The position numbers and the translations under genes were made by a program. A DNA stretch of 64,000 bases from Betaproteobacteria bacterium (GTDB lineage Bacteria > Pseudomonadota > Gammaproteobacteria > Burkholderiales > Rhodocyclaceae): contig JAPTVL010000055.1 in assembly GCA_028065725.1 (NCBI GenBank), forward strand, positions 62,001-126,000. The letters run 5' to 3'. The stretch's first letter is position 1, and the number at the start of each line of letters is the position of its first letter. Under the pieces are notes generated by a model, which had not been told where the DNA came from, did not search any database, and saw nothing but the letters and a program-made list of their open reading frames with translations. Positions 59,528 to 64,000 of the stretch are shown piece after piece.

Positions 59528-60616
59528 CTACTGACCCGGCGCACCCTGATAGAAGCGGCTGGCGAGGTAGAACGCGCGCACTTCGCGCAGGCCCACCAGC
59601 AGTGCCGCCGAGGCCGGCAGGGCGGCCAGCACGCCGACGAAGCCGAATAGCTGGCCGAAGGCCATCAGGGCGAAGATCACCGCCAGCGGATGCAGGCCGA
59701 TGCGCTCGCCGACCAGGAAGGGCGTCAACACGAAGCTTTCCAGCATCTGGCCGATGCCATACACGATCAGCACGGCGATGATCGGTCCCCAGCCGGCGAA
59801 CTGCAGCGTCGCCACCAGCAGCGCCAGGATCAGGCCGGTGGCATAGCCGAGGTAGGGAATGAAAATCAGCAGGCCGGTGACGACACCGATCGAAAATGCC
59901 GAAGGAATTCCGGCGAGCGACAGCGCGATGCTGTAATACACCGCGAGGATGGCCATCACCAGGATCTGCCCGCGCAGGTATTGCGAGAGCACGGCATCGA
60001 TGTCGTTCGCCACGCTGCCCAGCTTGCCATGCCAGGGTCGCGGCACGATGCTGCCGAAACGCGCCAGCATGCCGTGCCAGTCGAGCAGCAGGTAGAACAT
60101 CACCACCGGCGCCAGCAGCGCGTTGACCATCAGGCCGACCAGCGCCACGCCGCCGATCTTGAGCGAGCCGTAGATGCGCTCGAGGATCAGCTGGACGGTG
60201 TCCCAGTTGCCGGCGGCAAGCTTCTGCAGGCTGGCGGTATCGAACTTGAGCCGGATGCCGAAATTCTGCCACAGCCAGGGCGCGAGCTTTTCGTTGGCCA
60301 GCACCAGCGCCTCCGGGGTACGCGCGGCCAGCACCGTGGCTTCCTCGTAGAGCAGCGGCAGCACGATCAGCACCAGCCCGGCGCCCAGCGCCGCCAGGGC
60401 CAGGATCACCAGCACCACCGCCACTAGACGCGGCAGGCCCAGGCCGGTCAGGCGGTCGGTGACCGGATTGCAGATGTAGGCGAGGATGCCCGCCAGGACA
60501 AATGGCGTCAGGATCGGCGACAGCGCATAGAACAGCACGAGCACTGCCAGGCCGGCCGCAATCCACAGGGCGGCCTGCACGCGGTGGTTGCGCCTGTCGT
60601 CTGGAGATGAGGTCAT
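59528..60616 (-). CDS. AI-2E/PerM-family permease
   Basis: 362-aa inner-membrane protein with about eight hydrophobic helices. Family features are VLFYALSPILTPFVLAGILA, YICNPVTDRLTGLGLPRLVA at the N-terminus and the C-terminal block LIFIPYLGYATGLILALLVA ... IGQMLESFVLTPFLVGERIG. The family includes TqsA-like exporters and sodium/proton antiporters. First gene of a perM-hda-HAD operon, divergent from purM. Confidence 0.9.
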   Translation of the reverse strand: MTSSPDDRRNHRVQAALWIAAGLAVLVLFYALSPILTPFVLAGILAYICNPVTDRLTGLGLPRLVAVVLVILALAALGAGLVLIVLPLLYEEATVLAARTPEALVLANEKLAPWLWQNFGIRLKFDTASLQKLAAGNWDTVQLILERIYGSLKIGGVALVGLMVNALLAPVVMFYLLLDWHGMLARFGSIVPRPWHGKLGSVANDIDAVLSQYLRGQILVMAILAVYYSIALSLAGIPSAFSIGVVTGLLIFIPYLGYATGLILALLVATLQFAGWGPIIAVLIVYGIGQMLESFVLTPFLVGERIGLHPLAVIFALMAFGQLFGFVGVLAALPASAALLVGLREVRAFYLASRFYQGAPGQ

Positions 60617-60726
60617 TTCCGGTAAAATTCGCGGGTTCGCTGTGATTTCAAGCGCGGATTATCGCCGATCCCGCGCCAAACCGCGCTTCCGTCATTCATT
60701 CCGCCCGCGTCTTCAAGGACTTCATC

Positions 60727-61776
60727 TTGACTGCTCCCACCTCATCCTCGTCCCCGCTCACCTACCGCGATGCGGGAGTCGATATCGATGCCGGCGATGC
60801 GCTGGTCGAACGCATCAAGCCCGCCGCCAGGCGCACCATGCGGCCCGAAGTGCTGGCCGGCATCGGCGGCTTCGGCGCCCTGTTCGAACTGGCGAAGAAA
60901 TACACCGAGCCGGTACTGGTGTCCGGCACCGACGGCGTCGGCACCAAGCTCAAGCTGGCCTTCCAGTGGAATCGCCACGACACCGTCGGTCAGGACCTGG
61001 TGGCCATGAGCGTCAATGACATCCTGGTACAGGGCGCCGAGCCGCTGTTCTTCCTCGACTACTTCGCCTGCGGCCGGCTCGACGTCAATACCGCGGCGAC
61101 CGTGGTCGAAGGCATCGCCCGCGGTTGTGAACTGGCCGGCTGCGCCCTGATCGGCGGCGAGACGGCGGAAATGCCCAGCATGTATCCGGACGGCGAATAC
61201 GACCTGGCCGGCTTCGCCGTCGGCGCGGTCGAGAAATCCGAAATCATCGACGGCAAGGCTATCCAGCCCGGCGACGTGGTGCTCGGCCTCGCTTCGTCGG
61301 GCGCGCATTCCAACGGCTATTCGCTGATCCGCAAGATTCTCGAACGCGCCCAGCCCGACCTGAAGATGGACATCGGCGGCGTGCCGCTGGCCGACGCCGT
61401 GATGGCGCCGACGCGCATTTATGTGCGCTCGCTGCTGGCGCTGATGCAGGCCGTGCGCGTCAAGGGTATGGCGCACATCACCGGCGGCGGCCTGACCGAG
61501 AACATCCCGCGCGTGCTGCCGGAGCACCTGACCGCGGTCATCGAGAAGAGCGAGTGGCCCCTGCCGCCGCTGTTCCAGTGGCTGCAAAAGGAAGGTCAGG
61601 TGGCCGACGCCGAGATGCATCGCGTCTTCAACTGCGGCATCGGCATGGTGGTGATCGTCGCCGAAGCCGACGCCGGCGCCGCGATGCAACTGCTTTCCGC
61701 GGCCGGCGAGCAGGTGTATCACATCGGCCTGATCAAGACTCGCGAGGCCGCGCAGGCGCAGACCATCGTCGTCTGA
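60727..61776 (+). CDS. purM: PurM, phosphoribosylformylglycinamidine cyclo-ligase
   Basis: ATP-dependent AIR synthetase of purine synthesis. 349 aa from TTG 60727, with AAGGA upstream; no ATG precedes the conserved [20 protein letters not shown]. Further landmarks: [60 protein letters not shown] and [21 protein letters not shown] copy of the dispersed motif lies 17 bases after its stop. Confidence 0.97.
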   Translation: MTAPTSSSSPLTYRDAGVDIDAGDALVERIKPAARRTMRPEVLAGIGGFGALFELAKKYTEPVLVSGTDGVGTKLKLAFQWNRHDTVGQDLVAMSVNDILVQGAEPLFFLDYFACGRLDVNTAATVVEGIARGCELAGCALIGGETAEMPSMYPDGEYDLAGFAVGAVEKSEIIDGKAIQPGDVVLGLASSGAHSNGYSLIRKILERAQPDLKMDIGGVPLADAVMAPTRIYVRSLLALMQAVRVKGMAHITGGGLTENIPRVLPEHLTAVIEKSEWPLPPLFQWLQKEGQVADAEMHRVFNCGIGMVVIVAEADAGAAMQLLSAAGEQVYHIGLIKTREAAQAQTIVV

Positions 61777-62118
61777 GCAGAGCGGCGGTAGCGCCGTGTC
61801 GCCGGCGCCGACTTTTCCGCAGCGTCTGTAACTTGAACCCTTTTAAAGTTGCCGGGGCTTGCGCCCGGCGCGCGGGCCGGCCATGTCCCCGGCCCTGGTT
61901 CGCCGGCCTGCGGCTTCCCTTGCTGCGGGGCCGCGCCAAGCCGCTGGCTGAACTAGCCGATGCCAATGAAGCCGGCATCGTCGTCGGACAACGCCAGCGG
62001 AAATCCCCTGTCACGGCTCCTCGCCGCGGCGGTTCTCAAGGGCCGCGGCCGTGACTGGCCCGCGTGCCTGCGTCCAGATGATTACGCCGGATGCCGATCA
62101 AAAGAATCAACGCTCGAG
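61777..62118. other. Gene-free stretch between purM and the defence-type islet
   Basis: 342 bases, very GC-rich through about 62100. Contains a dispersed-motif copy (61794-61813) and several short inverted GC repeats, but no ORF with a plausible start and coding pattern on either strand. Probably intergenic with degraded sequence from insertion of the islet. Confidence 0.4.
61794..61813 (-). repeat. Dispersed motif, near copy after purM (left flank of islet)
   Basis: On the minus strand AGTCGGCGCCGGCG (one mismatch), two bases, then ACGG. Part of a 15-base direct repeat with 63861-63875 (13 of 15 identical). Confidence 0.45.
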
Positions 62119-63171
62119 TTAGACCGCGGTTGCCGCATGGAGACGCAGGATGTCGCCAACGGCGAGATATGTATACACAGCATATCGGTCTGCTTCGTCA
62201 CGCGTTGAAATTGTGCTGTGCGAGCCTTTCTGCGCAGCTTGGAACAGGGCGTCAAGACGATCGCCGAGGAACGACAATTGCGACCCAATGATCGTGGAGG
62301 TTCGTTCAGAAACAGACCTGTCCTCAGCAAAGCACATGAGTCGGTTGATGTAGTTGTCGGCACCCAACTTGACTTGTACTGTCTTGCCGCTGACTTGCTT
62401 CTCCCGTGGTTGATCAGTAGCGGGAAAGATGGCATCGGCAAGGTCTTGAAGAACTCGGCGGCAGCCATGGACAGCGTTAGACCAGTCTTCGGGATTCTCT
62501 GAACTCAAGTTGGCATAGATTGCGGAGAACTTCTGAACTGCCGTGGGGACTACCTTGCCTACATATTGGTCGACGTGCTCACGGATGCGAGCGAAGGCGT
62601 CACTTGCAATGTCTGAGTACTTGAGTTCGAGGTTTTTCTGTACTACGTAGGCATAAATGAAGGATCTTCGAGCGCCAAGCTTCTTTACGGCTTCCTTGAG
62701 TTCGCCGTGTAATCTCTGTCGTTCGAGCGTGTTACCCCACGCGTTGACATACTGGTTCGGGTTGGCTGACGCTAGGGATACATTGGGATCGCGTGCGGCA
62801 TCAATCCCGAGTTTTGTGCCTTCTATCTGAGCTTCCAATTGCTCAATTGATTCGAGTGTTGCGACTTCTTTCAGCACGCCTTTATCGTCTTTTTTCTGTT
62901 GAACCCGTCCGGCCAACTTAGCGCATGCCCAGACCTCAACAGGCACTCCGTTTGGCGTTGTTGGATAGCCACCCGCTTCGAACTCAAATGTCTTTTGGAA
63001 TTCGAAGTCGTTCAACAGGCGCGCTAGACGCGATGACATAAGAGCGGCATTTGTCAGCGGAAGATTGGATAACTCAATGCCGCGAAGAAGATCATCGGAC
63101 AAGGCAAGAGCCTCGCGGAGTGCATCTGTGGTTGGTTTGATAATTTCGGCCATAACGCGAGATTGTGCCAT
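62119..63171 (-). CDS. AbiTii-domain-like protein, possible abortive-infection factor
   Basis: 350 aa, no membrane helix. The N-terminal 110 residues (IIKPTTDALREALALSDDLL; LTNAALMSSRLARLLNDFEF; QKTFEFEAGGYP) match the AbiTii pattern of two helices followed by a W/F-E-x-x-GY segment. A helical middle (RLHGELKEAVKKLGARRSFI) and a C-terminal all-helical part with YINRLMCFAEDRSVSERTST follow. Start ATG 63171; an internal ATG (63153) is possible. AbiTii domains occur in phage-defence proteins; no effector nuclease motif is visible, so activity is unknown. Confidence 0.65.
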   Translation of the reverse strand: MAQSRVMAEIIKPTTDALREALALSDDLLRGIELSNLPLTNAALMSSRLARLLNDFEFQKTFEFEAGGYPTTPNGVPVEVWACAKLAGRVQQKKDDKGVLKEVATLESIEQLEAQIEGTKLGIDAARDPNVSLASANPNQYVNAWGNTLERQRLHGELKEAVKKLGARRSFIYAYVVQKNLELKYSDIASDAFARIREHVDQYVGKVVPTAVQKFSAIYANLSSENPEDWSNAVHGCRRVLQDLADAIFPATDQPREKQVSGKTVQVKLGADNYINRLMCFAEDRSVSERTSTIIGSQLSFLGDRLDALFQAAQKGSHSTISTRDEADRYAVYTYLAVGDILRLHAATAV

Positions 63172-63183
63172 TTAACGTAGAAG

Positions 63184-63531
63184 TCACCGGCGCTGCGCGT
63201 CTTTATCGCGCAGCGTCCGTGCGGACTGCGGGGTTGGGGTTTGGCCGTCAACATAAGCGTCGAGAAGCCGGCGAATCATGCGCTGGTACTGAGTGTGATG
63301 TTTTGTAGCCTCTGACTTGAAGAACTCGATACTCTTCTTGCTCAGAGCCAGAGTTACTTTCACACCTTCTTCACGAAATGCCAATTCGGCTGGCGAAGGA
63401 AGGAAGTCGGGAACCACCTGAACCTTGCCAAGGGGTTCATCAGTATATTTGATTTTAGTTCCGGCGTAACGCCGACTGGCATCGGCATTAGCCTTCTCTG
63501 AAACTTCGCTACGCTGCGTTTTCGCGCTCAT
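63184..63531 (-). CDS. brnA: BrnA-family antitoxin
   Basis: 115 aa. C-terminal RHH domain with VKVTLALSKKSIEFFKSEAT and YQRMIRRLLDAYVDGQ, the usual BrnA arrangement, and an N-terminal toxin-binding part (TDEPLGKVQVVPDFLPSPAE). ATG 63531 overlaps the brnT 3' end by 23 bases, matching the standard brnT-brnA order. Neutralises BrnT and represses the operon. Confidence 0.88.
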   Translation of the reverse strand: MSAKTQRSEVSEKANADASRRYAGTKIKYTDEPLGKVQVVPDFLPSPAELAFREEGVKVTLALSKKSIEFFKSEATKHHTQYQRMIRRLLDAYVDGQTPTPQSARTLRDKDAQRR

Positions 63532-63793
63532 AGATGGCCTTTCCCTTGCGCCAATAACCGGCGCCGATGATTCGAATAACCGAAGCGCGGTAAGTGAACC
63601 GCACTGTGAGCACACCACCATCAACTTCGCCAAAGCAATAGAACCGCTCTTCGGTCTGGCTGTGTGTCTCGTCCTTGGCAATCACGCGCTGCGGGTCCGC
63701 AAAGGCGTATTGGGCACGGGAGAAGGAGATTCCGTGCTTTCCCTGATTCTCGGCATCCTTGTCGGGATCCCAATCAAAGCGGGTTGTTGCCAT
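63509..63793 (-). CDS. brnT: BrnT-family ribonuclease toxin
   Basis: 94-aa RelE-fold toxin. The start TRFDWDPDKDAENQGKHGIS (W-D-x-x-K-x-x-x-N-x-x-K-H-G-I/V-S-F) is the BrnT signature, followed by FADPQRVIAKDETHSQTEER, RFYCFGEVDGGVLTVRFTYR and the end RIIGAGYWRKGKAIYERE with conserved Arg residues. Family members cleave mRNA and cause reversible stasis. First gene of brnTA. Confidence 0.92.
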   Translation of the reverse strand: MATTRFDWDPDKDAENQGKHGISFSRAQYAFADPQRVIAKDETHSQTEERFYCFGEVDGGVLTVRFTYRASVIRIIGAGYWRKGKAIYERENAA

Positions 63794-63813
63794 GGATACA
63801 GGGTAGCACTAGC

Positions 63814-63832
63814 CCATACAAAAAGCCATACA
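63814..63832 (-). promoter_or_regulatory. Probable BrnA operator
   Basis: Two direct CCATACA repeats (63814-63820 and 63826-63832) spaced 12 bases centre to centre, about one helical turn, lying 20-40 bases upstream of brnT. Fits cooperative binding by RHH dimers. Confidence 0.4.
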
Positions 63833-63860
63833 GTGATATGGGCAGCCCCAACGTAGACCT

Positions 63861-63875
63861 GCCAACGCCGACTTT
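63861..63875 (-). repeat. Dispersed motif, near copy at miaA end (right flank of islet)
   Basis: On the minus strand AAAGTCGGCGTTGGC, one mismatch to the motif core. It overlaps the last base of the miaA stop codon by inclusion of TCA at 63875-63877 and forms the right-hand direct repeat of the islet. Confidence 0.4.
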
Positions 63876-64000
63876 CAAGCCAGGTGGGTTTCGACGGCGG
63901 TGAGCATGCGCGCCGTCGCGTCGGCGGCGAGCGGGTCGACCATCGTCAGGCCTTCCATAGCCCGCAGCCAGGTCAGTTGCCGCTTGGCGAACTGGCGCGT
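63875..64000 (-). CDS. miaA: MiaA, tRNA dimethylallyltransferase, C-terminal fragment
   Basis: The last 41 residues of a minus-strand frame open to the window edge: TRQFAKRQLTWLRAMEGLTM and a short Ala/Thr tail ending VETHLA then TGA. The T-R-x-x-A-K-R-Q-x-T-W-x-R motif is diagnostic of MiaA, which prenylates A37 of tRNAs reading UNN codons. The rest lies beyond base 64000. Confidence 0.9.
   Translation of the reverse strand, partial: TRQFAKRQLTWLRAMEGLTMVDPLAADATARMLTAVETHLA

Larger units (their letters stand above)
61801..63875. other. Putative acquired defence-type islet
   Basis: A region of visibly lower GC (roughly 50%) holding an AbiTii-like protein and a BrnT-BrnA toxin-antitoxin pair, inserted between purM and miaA. 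Flanked by imperfect direct repeats (61801-61815 and 63861-63875) that share CGCCGACTTT. No integrase, transposase or tRNA attachment site is present. Confidence 0.5.

Noticed and set aside
58170..60566. 798-aa minus-strand ORF starting inside the permease gene
   Set aside because: Only its C-terminal part (from 58835) is a real protein, the HAD hydrolase; upstream it is out of frame with hda and the permease.
60776..60800. Further dispersed-motif copy at the purM start (GGAGTCGATATCGATGCCGG)
   Set aside because: It shares only GGAGTCG with the motif and encodes the normal PurM segment DAGVDIDAG.

Overview
The window (about 62-65% GC, densely packed with short intergenic gaps) looks like chromosome of a sulfur-oxidising betaproteobacterium, probably Rhodocyclales or Sulfuritalea/Sterolibacterium-like. 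The evidence is gene order (ilvBHC-pssA-leuA; queA-tgt-yajC-secDF; xseB-ispA-dxs; rpsP-rimM-trmD-rplS; sigma factor-DUF3619-DUF3106-RDD), a soxYZAXB cluster without soxCD, and an NAD-dependent molybdenum formate dehydrogenase (fdsGBA-fdhD-fdsD). The genus is inference.

Layout. 1-1149: 3' part-missing MacA-like efflux adaptor. 1369-9929: sulfur region, with a DsrE-like lipoprotein, a coupled cassette (nucleotide-transporter-like MFS/HEAT protein, cyclic-nucleotide-binding protein, secreted protein) and the sox operon. 10186-13167: kup, tRNA-Leu, Crp/Fnr regulator. 13322-18699: queA-tgt-yajC-secD-secF. 18699-19938: cytochrome b561 and cytochrome c'. 20097-27589: purB, GST, holC, pepA, lptF-lptG, RDD protein. 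27598-29041: DUF3106, DUF3619 and a sigma factor that apparently starts at CTG. 29164-35226: branched-chain amino acid genes, with a Leu-rich leader peptide and attenuator before leuA. 35210-38538: DUF2069, WrbA-like, YihY and an unknown 504-aa protein. 38923-40902: rpsP-rimM-trmD-rplS. 40975-44892: folE2, dxs, ispA, xseB. 45077-48005: Rieske oxygenase, EamA transporter, small proteins. 48022-54684: LysR regulator and the fds formate dehydrogenase operon. 54709-56881: secreted protein, carboxylesterase, ACP phosphodiesterase. 56991-57863: RHH/PIN toxin-antitoxin pair. 57963-61776: tRNA-Ser, HAD, hda, perM-like and purM. 62119-63793: lower-GC islet with an AbiTii-like protein and a BrnTA toxin-antitoxin, followed by the end of miaA.

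How the genes work together. Sox proteins oxidise thiosulfate in the periplasm; without SoxCD the sulfane sulfur must be handled elsewhere. Formate dehydrogenase supplies NADH. Much of the rest is housekeeping in conserved operons.

Three things stand out. (1) A dispersed 14-base motif, AGTCGGCGCTGGCG, usually followed two bases later by ACGG, occurs six times exactly plus three near copies, mostly inside genes, and two near copies flank the defence-type islet. (2) A 36-codon leucine-rich leader ORF whose start lies at the predicted transcription start precedes mutually exclusive hairpins upstream of leuA. (3) A strong hairpin plus T-tract lies inside the sox operon between soxX and soxB. No CRISPR array, insertion sequence, rRNA or phage was recognised. 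All calls are from reading the sequence; no database search was run.
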